Shown: one piece after another, positions 44,390-56,748 of the stretch | How positions within the stretch are numbered: the stretch's first letter is position 1 | How the letters are laid out: the number at the start of each line of letters is the position of its first letter | Source: Ecdyonurus torrentis | Lineage: Eukaryota; Arthropoda; Insecta; Ephemeroptera; Heptageniidae | Length of the DNA: 64,000 nt | Assembly: GCA_949318235.1 (NCBI GenBank) | Contig: OX439131.1 | Location: 48,336,422-48,400,421, forward strand | Direction: 5' to 3' | Translations under genes and position numbers: made by a program | Notes under the pieces: model-generated | What the model saw: only the letters and a program-made list of their open reading frames with translations | The model's database searches: none | Told to the model about the DNA's origin: nothing

Positions 44390-46298
44390 CCCAGTAAACA
44401 CGACCACGAGGAAACCACGAGGAAACCTCGTGGATTGTCGTGGACCTCAACTGGTGGACCATATGTCATCAATTACGACGAGTTTTCCACCAGTTCGTAG
44501 AATGGTCCACCAGCTTCCACTACTTTTTTTTAATTATTTTTTTTAGAACGATGAAAGAACTAAAGTTATTTAATTAATATATACTTCTGAAATTTATTTA
44601 GAACATCTTTTCTGGATAAAAAAATCGAGTTACATCCAAAAATGCAATAAAATTTCTAACGGGTTGGTAACTTTTTGAAAAAAAAGCACTTTTGGGCAAA
44701 AAATTTAAAAAAACGAAAAAATTTTTTTCATTGATTCTAGTAAAAGATTAAAAATTAAACACTTTTTATTATTATGCATTTTTTATTTTTTTGCATAGAA
44801 TGCACAGAAAATCGTGTACCACGAGATTTTTTCTTTTTTTTAAATCTCGTAGAAATTTCTACTAGCTTTTCACGAGTTTCAACAAGATGGCCAATTCTGT
44901 AGATTTCTGATCAAGCACACAGCACTGAATGACCTATAGATATCTTACGTATATCCCAAAATATATCCCATTTATCTCCGCTGAAGGTCCACAGAAAATC
45001 CAAATGTCCCGCCCGCTGGAATATACCATGTAGATCTATGGGATATATTAAAAAAAGAACATTTAATGTTAAATTAAATGCGATATGATAGAAAAAATTT
45101 GGGGGTTTCGGGGGGTGGGGGGTATATAGGCAATGTATTTTCTAACTTTGTTTTCAGTATTTTCCCAATTTTACATGGGCAAATAATAACCCCCAACTCC
45201 CCCCCCCAGGTCCGGGGAAGTGCTATTGGTGTGCCCATGTTCGGTGTGCGTGCCCAAGTCCGAAAATATTAATGACTTGTCAAAGTTGTGTGAATTCATT
45301 TAACATGGGCAACCCCCCAACCCTCCCCCTCCCCCAGGTCGGGGGAAGGGCTTTTGGTTTTTGCCCAAGTCAGAAAATATTCATGACTTAAAGTTGTGTG
45401 TCTTCCACTGAGACACGAAATTGAAGGATATAACATGGATATTCGGAGGATATTATTACCACAACTTTTCAGTCTGACTTAAAAAGTTAGAGATGGATTT
45501 TCAAAATTAAATTAAGTTAATTAATTATTAAAATTGTTGTTGTTTTATGATTTGAATAGTTTGCTTATAATTGAATGCACAAAACCCATACTTTGTACTA
45601 TTTTAAAATTAATTATTTAGCACGATATAAAAAAATTAGCATCATTTAAAATTCAGAAATAAACGCTGCCCCCTGGTGGATATATACCTATGGATATTTG
45701 GATATTTTTTGGATATCTAATGGATATAAAGAATTTAAAATATTAAAGTGACTAAAAAAATCAATTAGCATGAAATATAACTTTTAGGTAAATAAATTCA
45801 TAACATATATCATAAAATCTCTCAATAAAACTAATTTTGTGAGTGAAATTTTATATATCCACTCTTGCATATTCTATGGATATACCAGTGGATATAAAAA
45901 AATTGCCCCAAAATATATTTATTGATTAAAATTATAAATAAAACTTAATATAATTGTCAGCTCATAAGAAAAACGGGTTGAAAATAAGTAGATAATTAAT
46001 TTTGGATTCCTTTTTTTTATATCCAAGCTAAATATCCCATAGACATTCAAGGTTCATTTAAAATGGACGGGATATATTTTGGATATTGGGATATCCAATG
46101 AATATCTATTGGATAAACCGTGCTGTGTGGGCAGTGATAAAAATAATAAATATTTGATATTGGATTATTTTTACGTCAATTAAAACAAAAATAAACTGGT
46201 CGAAATAGGTGGATATTAGGTAGACACTCGGAGAACGTGGAGCTTTCCACCAGTTTTCTCCGAGAGTCCCCAAAGGTCCGCGAGTCGTGTTTACTGGG
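44390..46298. mobile_element. Middle element: TIR CCCAGTAAACACGAC, TA duplication
   Basis: CCCAGTAAACACGACCACGAG at the left and TCGTGTTTACTGGG at the right, flanked by TA (44388-44389, 46299-46300). Removing it with one TA restores AAAAGTATACTTTGAG, the repeat motif of the outer element. Its ends hold CCACGAG, CTCGTGG and TCCACCAG motifs in both orientations. A third element occupies its centre. Confidence 0.8.
44914..46131. mobile_element. Inner element: TIR CACACAGCAC, GGATATCC-rich
   Basis: GCACACAGCACTG at the left and CGTGCTGTGTGGG at the right. GGATATATCC, GGGATATA and ATATCCAAT motifs are dense near both ends (44935-45060; 45660-45720; 45880-46115). The exact target duplication is unclear. 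GC-rich C/G runs near 45180-45350 are unlike the rest. Confidence 0.65.
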
Positions 46299-47163
46299 TA
46301 CTTTGAGTATACTTTGAATATACAATAAATGCATGAAAAGTATACTTTGATTATAAAAAAATTATAAAATAAATACATTTTCATTGAAATACTACATGAA
46401 GTATACTTTTACTGCGAGTATACTTTCACTGGAAAAGTATACTTTGAGCATAAAAAAAGTATAAAAACGTCCGATAACAACATATAGGAAGTATACTTTT
46501 TATGCTTTTAGTATACTTTTTTTACATAAGTATACTTGTGTAATTAAAGTATACTTTAAGCATAAAATGAGTATAAACTATATTTTTTTAAATATTGATA
46601 TATGAGCCACTTTACTTTTATTGAAAAAGTATACTTTGAGTGTAAAAAAAGCATTAACACGTCCAAAAAGAACACAAAAAAGTTTATTTTTACGCTTAAA
46701 GTTAACTTTTTTGCGCATATAAGTAATATCATGTATAATAAATATTGAAAAAGTATACTTTAAGCATAAAAAAATCATTAAAACGTCCGAAAAGAACCCA
46801 AAAATATTAACTATTACACGCTTTTGTACCTTTTTTTGAAACAAAACAAATCATGCAATATAAAATCAATCATGCAATGTTTATTTAAGCATCAAAAATC
46901 ATATCATGATCAAATAATCATACAAAAATAGGTTTATTTTATAATTATACACAATAACAAATATATATTATTTATTTTCATGCTAATATATGTTATTACA
47001 AATGTAGTTTTATATATATACTCAAATCATAATTTACAAAAACGCACTTGCAATATCTTGATTCAATATGATAATGATATACTAAAAATCAATATTTTGC
47101 TCAGCTTCACAATGCAGAAAAATAATAGTAAAAAATTATAAGAATTTTTTATTTTATATAAAA

Positions 47164-47382
47164 TTAAATTAACATTTCATGCAACTCTGTACTTGCCAAA
47201 CACTGCAATAACCTCTTAGAATAAGCAGTCCAACCATCAATCGCATGTTCTTGCCCACGAAGCAAAAGAAGCTCCATGAACCCCCAGAAGAGATTGCGAT
47301 TTTCATGAAAATAAAAAGAAAATTCAATTAGACTTAATATAATACATTAAAGCAGGAACTCTACTTTAATTATTCATTTACC
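47164..47382 (-). pseudogene. Two-exon gene-like segment inside the outer element
   Basis: Minus strand: a donor at 47382|47381 (TTCCAG|GTAAAT) and an acceptor ending at 47333 (TATTAAG) bound a 49-bp intron. The downstream exon 47332-47164 is open to a TAA and reads (from the first ATG) MELLLLRGQEHAIDGWTAYS and so on for 38 residues. The upstream exon has an in-frame TAA and no ATG in that frame. Upstream (about 47470) is CGCCATCTTTG, a YY1-like core. It looks like a captured host-gene fragment or a decayed transposase 3' end. I do not recognise the protein. Confidence 0.35.
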
Positions 47383-48925
47383 TGGAATACTCGCTGTAGT
47401 CCAAACTGCAGATACTTGACACACTTTACAGGAGCACACAACAACTCGAGCAACTCAACACAAAGATGGCGACTAGTGACGCTATCTAAGCCGTCTAAGC
47501 GTCACTGCGTCACATATATTAATGCGCGCCAATTACTATAACTGAACATAAATAACGGTTAATTATATTTTAAACCGTTATAAATATATATTGCAGTAAT
47601 TTACGTAAAAAATTTGCATGAAACGTTACGGCATTGTTTAAAGTTAAATAAATATAAAGAGGCTCTATTTACTCTCGCGGAAGCATAAAAAAGTTCGTGG
47701 AAAGTATACTTTGAGTATAATGTTTTTATACTTTCGAAGTATAATAGTATAATTTTTATATACTTTTATCAAATGTAATTTTTTTATGCTTTAAGTATAC
47801 TTTTTTTATGCTTTTATTTTTTTTCTTAAAAAAAAGCAATAAAATTCAAAATTAAATTGTAATTTATCATAAAAAGTACATTTAAAATTTTTAAATTGGG
47901 TAGGTCAAAAATATATCATTCTAGGTTGCATGCAAAATTTATTCGACGCCAAATATGTTAAAAAACTATATAAATATGAAATGGTAATGGAAAATAATAT
48001 CCTTCACATGCAAGTTATAAAAAATTCTTATCAAAAATTTTCAGAGCATATATGTACTTTGATGATATATATAATTTACCTTAAATAATTTCAAATATGG
48101 GAAAAAAATCTAACAGAACAAAATAGCCAAATCTACGTTTAATTGTGTCTTATGCTAAAAACATAAAAGGTCATGCAAACATGTAAACACTCTATATAAT
48201 TTAAATATCATTAAAAAATTATATATTTTTTTTTGTCAAAATTAATTAATGCAAGAAAGCTATATTAAAAGAAAATGCTGTATATTATCTAATGCTTTAT
48301 ATATATAATTTATATAAATATATTATATTTTACGTATAAAAAATATATAATATATATATAATCAAAGAATAAAGTTATGAGAACTTATAAGCTCGAGCAT
48401 TTAACGTGTGTGAAATACAAAATTATTATTAAAAAATTATACTTAAATTATAATTAGTTGAATATTTAAAAGCATAAAAATAATACAAAATCATTATTTA
48501 AATATTATACTAAAAGTATAATTAATTAAATATTTAAAAGCATAAAAATAATACAAAATGATTATTTAAATATTATACTAAAAGTATAATTCAATAAATA
48601 TTTAAAAATCATAAATTTGCAAATACAAAATAAGCATTAAAAAATTATACTTAAAGTATAATTAGTTAAACATTAAAAAAGCATATAAACGTTATTACAA
48701 AAAAAGTATTCAAAGAATTAAAACATTAAAAAAATATACTTTTTTTATGTTATTTTTGTAATTTTTTAAACATAAAATTAACATAAAATTAACATAAAAT
48801 TAGTACATATATAACATATAAGTAGTATACTTAAACGATTATATAAAAAGTATACTTGATGTCAAGTATACTTTTCATGAAAGTATACTTTCTTTTTTAC
48901 AAGGGTATATGCCTAATATGGTCAC

Positions 48926-49211
48926 AAACACGTTTATGGGTTCAATACGTAACACCTGAACCCAAGAAACAGTCGTGGCAAGGAAAACATTGTGTGTTAA
49001 ACGTAATCTAAGTAAGATAACTGTGAAAAAAATAGGCATTTTGAGGTCCTCCCACAACCACCCCAATATTATTGAAATAAGGGATGGGAGAGTGACTGGA
49101 CCAAGTGCATTGAGCTCAAGGGGGACTATACGTTGAAAAATAGGATCATTGGCAAGTCCAAAAAAAATGGTTAAATACGTCGTTCCGAGAACTTTTCAAC
49201 CCACCCTCGTA
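48926..49211 (+). pseudogene. Mariner-like transposase remnant with 3' TIR
   Basis: Two short stretches resemble mariner transposase: WVQYVTPEPKKQSWQ (about 48945-48990) recalls the conserved W-V-x-x-[YF]-x-P-E-x-K-x-Q-S motif, and DWTKCIELKGDYTLK (about 49098-49142) recalls the conserved C-terminal W-x-K-C-I-x-x-x-G-D-Y. A 3' TIR-like end AGAACTTTTCAACCCACC then CTCGTA follows at 49189-49211. Stops and frame changes separate the parts, and the 5' half is absent. Non-functional. Confidence 0.6.
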
Positions 49212-49373
49212 TATATGATGTGATGAACCTTCTATTTCTAACTGTAACTCTTAAAAATAATAAACTGTTGATTTTATATTAACAATATATACATCAAATG
49301 CTTACTTTAGTGAGAAATAAATAAATAAAGAAAGCTATATATTACGAAAGAAATCGGCATGGCGTCCTAAATC

Positions 49374-49592
49374 AATGGAGGTTATCGGTTTAAAAAATTG
49401 TTAAAAAATTTCAATAGCTTAAAACACGTAAAAGTATGTCTAGTACTTCTCATTTAAATTTCTCCAAAATCGGTGGAGTAGTTTTCTCAAAAATCGCAAA
49501 AAACGTGTTTTTCTCCATAAGCGTAATGTTAAATTAGGGGACCCTTAGCTTTCCCCGCAGCACCCCGCGCGCTAAACCGATAACGTCCATTA
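49374..49592 (+). mobile_element. Family B MITE, well preserved
   Basis: GGAGGTTATCGGTTTAAAAA to CGCTAAACCGATAACGTCC. The homopolymer site has only A6 here, so this copy is a useful reference. A family J piece (49600-49720) follows. Confidence 0.8.
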
Positions 49593-50382
49593 ACCCATTG
49601 TGCGATTTTGTAATTTGTGACTTCACACGTTATTTTTAATTAATTATTGAAAATCGCCCTGTGACGTCACAGTCGGTAACTTTTGCATTCACCATCATGG
49701 AAAATCTACCGTGACGTTTTTTTATCAAAAAAAAAAAAAAAAAAAAAAAAACTTTTGTGACAAAACAAAACACAAAATTAACATAAAAATTCATAATGTA
49801 TGATACCCTATTTCAAAGTTTAAAAAAAAAAGAAAAAAAAAAAAAAAGCCTTTCTCATTAATTTACAAGCCTAGAATTTATTTTACTATATATAAAAATA
49901 ATGAATACTTAATTATTACAATTATATTTGAGGAAAGGAAAAGGAGAGCAACAGTAAAACTGCAGTTATTTGTCATATAGTATATTTATTGTTATTGTTA
50001 TTATTATTATAATTATGATTAATCCCTAACATTTTACATATGTACAAATGAGGCTACATAAACATATTTGTATAATTATATATAATATGTAATATAATTA
50101 ATTATTTTTTTTATAATTTTTTTTATTATAATTAATTTGGCTACTTTACAACTTTATGTAATTAATTAATTAAGAATATCAGAAAGAGAAGTAAATCAAA
50201 AAATTACCAAATCTTCATTAATATTTTAATATATATATAGAGATTCGCGTAATTGTTAAAACATTTTTTTATTTCTCAATTGTTATCGTTGCATTTTGTT
50301 ACATGTTATTTTGGGTTTAAATTTCTCTTGTACTCAGAAAAACAACGTGATGATAAGCGATGATGACACTTGTTATGTTGCT

Positions 50383-50530
50383 TCTGTAGCCTCACAAACT
50401 GGCGACAAAGCAATTGTAAAGTAGGCAATTTCTTTACCATGAATACCGTATCGTATAGAAACTATAAAGCAAGTTGCCTATTTTACTTTACAAGCTTTCT
50501 CCTCACTTTGTGAGGCTACAGAAACGACAT
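50383..50530. mobile_element. Family I hairpin, short form
   Basis: TTCTGTAGCCTCACAAACTGG pairs with TCACTTTGTGAGGCTACAGAA. Inner TGTAAAGTAGGCAA and TTGCCTATTTTACTTTACA. Confidence 0.7.
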
Positions 50531-50635
50531 GTATATGAATTTCAGAGAAGCGCGTTTTCACAAATCTAGGATTCCTGCGTAAAGGTTCTAAAATTCCTGA
50601 AATTCATTCGTTTTGCTCTTTGTTTTGCAGGAAAC

Positions 50636-50949
50636 TTAAAGACGTAGAACACCGTGAACAAAAAAAAAAAGTTGTGTTATATCCTAATAAATCTGAAAAC
50701 CAACGTTGATTTGACCGGAGTCATTTATTTCTATTTTATTTTCTATTCAAAAAATGGCACGATCGGGCAATGCCGTCACATATCCCTTGTTTTACGAGCA
50801 CGTAGACCAGGCGAGCTGTGACGTCAGTGCCCGCTCGCACCTTTTTGTGAATGGAAAATAAATTAGAAATCAATGACTCCGGCCAAATCAACATTGTTTT
50901 TCAGGTTTATTACACAAATTTTTTGTTCAAGGTGTTCTACGCCTTTTAA
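50636..50949. mobile_element. Family G hairpin MITE, full length
   Basis: TTAAAGACGTAGAACACCGTG to CAAGGTGTTCTACGCC, with GTCATTTATTTC/GAAATCAATGAC arms. The loop around 50780-50810 is GC-rich. Confidence 0.8.
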
Positions 50950-50999
50950 ATTGTTGTTTCTTAAAATGTTCTAGTATGAAGTTTTTATCTCAAGATTTA

Positions 51000-51760
51000 T
51001 GTGTTTATTTTGAGTACAAAAGAACTTTAAATTTCACAAAAACTCCGTAATATTCTATATTAAAAATGTTTTTGTTTTTTCTTGTGTGGTTGATAATTGA
51101 TTTGCCTATATTATCAATATATTTATAATTTATTTATATATATATTTTTTTTTCATAGATCTTATATTAAAGTATTGATCCTCTGAGTTTTCATATGTGC
51201 TGGAAGCGTATGTTATTAATTTTTGCTACACAAACTCAAAAATATGTACATACCAATATAATTTCAATTCAATTGTTTTGAAACCTATAAACTATATATT
51301 TTTTTTCTTCATATAATATATGTGTGCAATTTTTTTTTTAATAAATATCCCATGATTTATAACAATTATAATTTCTCATTAAAACATTATTATTATTTTT
51401 TTAAATTTAATTAATTTTCTTTTTCTTTTGATAAAATCTACAACAATTTTTTTTGTTAATAACATTATTTTTGTTATTAAATACAAATTCACTTTTGTTA
51501 ATTCTGCTTTTGTTTTGGCAGAGACGAGAGCTTATATTCTTGTGCATCTTACTTTTTTATTTTCTCTTGTGCTTTTTTCTCATTTTTTTTTTTTATATCA
51601 TGTTTTTCAGTTCAATGTTTTTATATAGGAGGAGCCCTCGTTAAAAAGTCCACACCTAATTTAATTTTACATACAACAAGTCTGAAGACAAAATTACAAA
51701 ATTATATTTCAATAACCTAGCAACAAAATCACGTCAAAAATATTAAAAGTTTTAACACTT
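51000..51760. other. AT-rich, no feature seen
   Basis: T-rich low-complexity DNA. Phe/Leu-rich open frames at 51428-51644 reflect composition only. Confidence 0.4.
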
Positions 51761-51779
51761 TGGGTTTTGAAGTATCATC

Positions 51780-52065
51780 AATGCTTCTTACCGGCGATGA
51801 CGTAAAAAAAAAAAAAAAAAAAAAAAGGCTTACAACAAGTACCTGCTTTTTAAATGTTAAAATAAAAAATTTTAAAATTCAAAATTTTAGTATTTTTAAA
51901 ATTTTTTCGGAATCGCTCCAGCACGCTGGTTAGCTTTCTATATTATTGCCCGATCTTAAAAACTTTAAAACAAAACTTAAATCTTAAAAAAATTGCAAAA
52001 AACGTATTTCTTACCATAAGCATAATGTTAAATTGGGGATCCTGGGCCTTTTTGTAGCGCACCTC
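51780..52065 (+). mobile_element. Degenerate family B-like copy
   Basis: CATCAATGCTTCTTACCGGC at the left; TAAGCATAATGTTAAATTGG and TTTTTGTAGCGCACCTC at the right resemble decayed family B. A similar decayed copy lies at 56100-56295. Confidence 0.4.
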
Positions 52066-52109
52066 ATCTAATTAATGCCACTTTAAAAAAAAAGAAGAAA
52101 GAAAAAGAA

Positions 52110-52272
<163 letters not shown>

Positions 52273-52299
52273 AAAAAAAAAAAAAAAAAAAAAAAGACG

Positions 52300-53530
52300 A
52301 CGTAAACATTTTATTATCTAGTTTTAGTCTTTAAATTGTGACCAAAAACAATTGTTGATTAAAAAAATAAAATTAGAAAGGTAAAAGTTAAGATTGTAGT
52401 TATTCTGTTTGCTAGGTTATTGTCACACACACTTACAAAATACACCATTGCATAATCATCAATACATAAACTTATCTCATAGAGTAAAATACAAGCAAGT
52501 AAAATATACATGTACATCGTTCAGACCAGAAAGTCTTATTGTGCTTTTGCTAAACACAGGATAAGATATCATGGACTCTTTTCAAAATTTATCACAAAAG
52601 TAGAAAAAAAAAAAAAAAAAAAAAAAAAGAAGTACAAAAATTAATGTAGAAAAAGTGTTTAAAAAAGTAGATAAAAATTGGTTAAAAAAAAAAAGCACAT
52701 TTTTCTCACAAGATATTAAAAATAAATCGTAGCAAATATGTTTGCGATATTTTGAAAGTGGTCCATTGCTAAATCTTATACCCATATTTATGTGTGAAAT
52801 TGCAACAAGTTACATCCAATCAAATTAAAATCAATAATATACAGTTTTGTTTTTATCATTTTAATTTAATAAAAAATTGAGCATTTATTTTATATAATCA
52901 ATCAGCCATGTTGAATAATATTTATTGATTTAAAATCAATTATCAATTAACATATATATTGTAGAGTGCTATATAGTATGGTACATATTATTTATTGTGA
53001 TTTTTTTTTTGTGCTAACTATAGTATACTGCAAAAATTAAACACACAAAAAAAATTGCACTAAATTTTCACAGCTTTTTATTTTATTATATTTACTTTAA
53101 AGTTATTTCTAAAAGTCTAAATGATTTAAGAAGATTAAAAAGATAGAAAAAAGTGAAAGAATTATTTAAGTTTTTTTTTTTTTCAAAGTTTTTTTTTTAT
53201 GCACGGAAATAGTCAAGTATGAAAGATTTTTTTTTGAGTGGGTTACTTATATATATAGTATGTGTGTATGTGTCATGGACATTAAAAAAAAAAAAAAAAA
53301 AAAAAAAATAAAAACTGACTTGATTTTTTTTTTCAAAATCATATATGGCGTGATTGTATATAAAAAAAACAAAACTTAACTATATAAAATATAATGTATT
53401 ATAATACGCAAAATAATTAAGACCAATATCATATTAGCAATTTATTTCTCCTGTACTCCTTAGACTTCATTTGTAGGTACAAATTGTTGTTTACCCCTGC
53501 AAGGTTCACCAAAGAAGAGGGCTAATAAAA
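52300..53530. other. AT-rich with homopolymers, no gene seen
   Basis: Contains A26 (52603-52628) and A25 (53284-53308) and several T runs. No exon or family element recognised. Confidence 0.4.
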
Positions 53531-53532
53531 AT

Positions 53533-53810
53533 TAGGGGTTAATTTTATTGCATAATTCTAAAAGACAATCGATGGATATAAAAATTTCTAATTTTTTACT
53601 TCATTAAATATTTTTAATTAAAATTTAAAAGTCACGAAATGACGTCATGGGTGTAAACTTTTTTCATGCATAAGTTACCGACTGTGACGTCATTTTGCGA
53701 CTTTTAAAAATAAATTAAAAATACTTAATGAACTCAAAAATTAGAAATTTACATATCCATCGATTCAGGACGATGTCCTCTTTAAGAATATGCAATAAAT
53801 TAACCTGCCA
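53533..53810. mobile_element. Family J hairpin, near complete
   Basis: AGAATATGCAATAAATTAAC on the right pairs with GTTAATTTTATTGCATAATTC on the left. AATCGATGGATAT and ATATCCATCGATT pair. The centre has GAAATGACGTCATGGG and CTGTGACGTCATTTTGCG. Confidence 0.75.
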
Positions 53811-53967
53811 AATATGCTGCTCTTTCTCATTGCAATATGAACCGCACAGACAGTAGCTCGTGAAAACAAGGTTCTTTGCGAAGAGTAATCAACATTCATA
53901 CCTCAAAATCTCGTCTCTACTCATCACTTTTCTATACTGAGATAGCAAGATACGACAGTCAAGTATG

Positions 53968-54366
53968 AACCCTGGTCATGTGCCTCCAAGGTAATTTAAA
54001 TCAGAGACGCACCTAAAGTCCCGAGATTTTAACAATGTGGGCGATATATAGGTCGACTTTTTGAACAATCGCCCAACATGGCTTAATATGTTTGTATTAT
54101 ATACAAATATTCGATTATTGGATTTTCAAATGACCTGGCGGCGTTACAATTAATCAAAAGCGTGAAAATTAGGGAAACCAACCAGATCGCGCGTAGTTCT
54201 ACATAAGTGGTATAACGTGTGATTATTGGTTCTCTTCATTCCCGAGCTTTTGATTGCTAACGCCGCCTTCAAATGTAGGGTGTAGGCAACCCTTCCATAC
54301 CCGCAGCAAGCTTAAATTTGTGCTGCTCTGCTTTCAATTATCTAGGAGGCACATGACTAGGGTTTT
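53968..54366. mobile_element. Inverted-repeat element with inner hairpin
   Basis: Outer arms GAACCCTGGTCATGTGCCTCC and GGAGGCACATGACTAGGGTTT. Inner arms TGGCGGCGTTACAATTAATC (54133) and AGCTTTTGATTGCTAACGCC (54250) enclose a GC-rich loop. Confidence 0.7.
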
Positions 54367-54883
54367 TGTGTTTAAACATCCAAACTTATACAGTTCCCCT
54401 CCAACCTCAATTAATTACAAAATACTTAACGAGATACATTACAATATAATTAATCTAAGAATATTTTGGAATGGTTGACCATGCATGATCGAGTATTCAT
54501 CTATAACACAACAAAATGTCACAAAATGTCGAGATTTCCACCTCGGAACAATCTCAAATAATATCAGGTTTTACATACATATGCAGCGACTCGTTATATC
54601 CAAATATTTCATTACAAAAGCTTATAATCTATCAAGTATCGTTACCATGGCAACCATATATTAAACCTTCGTTATCAAGGAAAACAAAGAAAGTTGTAAC
54701 AAATCGGACCAATGGACCACGTGCAATATGATTGTTTTTAATTGTTGCAACATGTACGTGAAAACGTCTTTTAGATAAGAAATTCATTAAGAATATCCAA
54801 ATTTGTTTTAAATAATTCGTTCATTGCAAGCGGGTTATTGGTCCATGAAGAAGACGAAAAAAAAAAAAAAAAAAAAAAAATGT

Positions 54884-55140
54884 TAGGAGGAAATCTTATT
54901 TCATATTGTAAAAGAGGACATTGTCTTGAATCGATAGATATGCAAAATTTTAATTTTTGAGTTCATAATTACGTATTTTTAATTAATTTAAGAACTTCGC
55001 GAAAAAGCATCACGATCGGTAACTTTTTCCTATTTTACTCACATGCATTAAAAGTTACTGTCACCCTGACGTCATTTTTAGAATTTCGATATGCCCTCGT
55101 TCAAAATATGTAATAAAATTAAGCTCTAAAATTTTTCCTC
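54884..55140. mobile_element. Family J hairpin, one arm decayed
   Basis: TTTCATATTGTAAAAGAGGAC, TTGAATCGATAGATATGC and CGGTAACTTTTTCCTATTTT in family order. Confidence 0.6.
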
Positions 55141-55167
55141 ATTCCGTAGTAATTGCCTGTACTTACA

Positions 55168-55332
55168 CACATGACGCGTAAATTTGACGGGCGTCGACGA
55201 ATAAACAAAGTAAGAGTAATGTAAACAAATGGAGCCGTTCACATTTAACTTTCATAAACAATTTCTATGGCTCCATTTTTTACATTGTTCCAACTTTGTT
55301 CATTCATGCGTCAAATTTACGCATCATATGAA
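55168..55332. mobile_element. Family N hairpin
   Basis: CATGACGCGTAAATTTGACG pairs with GCGTCAAATTTACGCATCAT. AACAAATGGAGCCGTT pairs with TATGGCTCCATTTTT. Confidence 0.75.
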
Positions 55333-55495
55333 TACTACTTTAGTCACATAATCTTACAGTTTGCGATGATTAACGTGCCGCAATGAAGGTTGCATGTGAA
55401 CAATACTCGCGACTTGCAAAGCTTACATAAATTGCAAGAACAATTCAAATTACGACGACCCACATCCATCATATTATACTGTCAATACGTTTTGT

Positions 55496-55497
<2 letters not shown>

Positions 55498-55538
<41 letters not shown>
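55498..55538 (+). repeat. Poly(A) tract
   Basis: About 40 A residues; a T25 run follows at 55651-55675. Confidence 0.95.
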
Positions 55539-55542
<4 letters not shown>

Positions 55543-55880
55543 AAACACCTGAGTACAATATTATAGCAAAGTAAATTTGGCAAATTTTTTCTTGAGCACA
55601 AAAAGCTACAAAATATAAAACTCTAGATTTCTATTTTATGCAAGTGAAAACTTTTTTTTTTTTTTTTTTTTTTTTTGTGCTTTAAACTATTTTTGTTACA
55701 AACTAAAAAACACATGTTCAAAAAGATCTTGTATAGTTGCGGTTAAAATTTTGTGCAGGAACGTTTTGATTTCACATTACAAAGTTACTCTTCAAAACTT
55801 ATAGCTTGATTGACAAGCCAGCCTTGACCCCGAGTTGACACAATGTTCTCAAAGAAATTGCCATGCATCGAGCAAGTACA

Positions 55881-56046
55881 CAGGTTTTGACTAATACAGG
55901 AACAACTGTTTTGATACCGATTATAAGCGATTTCGCTCTCATCCACTTCCATTTCTACGTAATGCGCATGCGTAGTAAGTAGAAACGGAAGTAGATGTAC
56001 GCGAAATTGCTTATAGTCGGCCTCAAAACAGTTTGTTCCTTTATTA
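55881..56046. mobile_element. Palindromic element, single copy here
   Basis: TTTGACTAATACAGGAACAAC pairs with TTGTTCCTTTATTAGTCAA. TATAAGCGATTTCGC and CACTTCCATTTCTAC have complements. Loop at the ATGCGCATGCG centre (55960-55970). Confidence 0.75.
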
Positions 56047-56354
56047 GTCAATAATTCCCATATTTGAACAACATAAAATATTAAGCAAATTCAAACATTT
56101 ATAAAACGCTTCTTACTTGCGGTAAAGCACGTTAAAGTATGCCTAGTATCCCAAATATTAATTTTTTTAAGCATCAATGCAGTAGTTTTTGCAAAATAAT
56201 AATAATATTAATAAAAAAAAAACGTTTTTCTGCATAAATTAGTGTAATGTTACAAAAATTAGGGATCTAGCGCCTTTTTTCTAGCGCACCTATGAAAAGT
56301 GCTCCGTCACCTCCAGTAAGAAAGCATTATAAAAACTGTTTGACTATAGCTAAA

Positions 56355-56385
<31 letters not shown>

Positions 56386-56748
56386 GATCAAAAGTTCTAA
56401 ATGTTTGTCAAGCTGGAGACTGCTTGAGTCAAGACAGAGGAAACGACTGGACATTAATATTACAGCACGCGAGCTATATAGCAAGTTTAGGCCGAGCTTA
56501 GAGAGAGAGACACCTCTTTAACTTATATGTACACTCTGAAAACAAATATTTAGAGAGTAACTACTTTGATTGTGCACGAATATATTTTCATCTTGTAGAG
56601 GCTATAGTGTCGATGTAAGTATGATGAGTATACAAAATATACGCGCGGGTTCTCCGTTAACATTAGAGAATACTCTGTACCACATTTCACTAGTAGACAG
56701 TACCCATGTATACTATTGGTAGTGAGTAAACATTTTAAATGTTTAAAG

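Larger units (their letters stand above)
44023..48905. mobile_element. Outer 4.9-kb element rich in AAAGTATACTTT palindromes
   Basis: Ends CCCTAGTGAAAAAG and CTTTTTTACAAGGG, flanked by TA on both sides. AAAGTATACTTT, the palindromic core AGTATACT and ATGCTTAAAGTATAC-like motifs recur dozens of times in 44040-44390, 46300-46790, 47690-47830 and 48560-48890. A block at about 44125-44185 (TATATGTTGTTATCGGACG) is repeated inverted at about 46465-46495. A 1.9-kb element is inserted at 44390. The region 46860-47690 lacks the motif and includes a two-exon gene-like segment. Confidence 0.65.
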
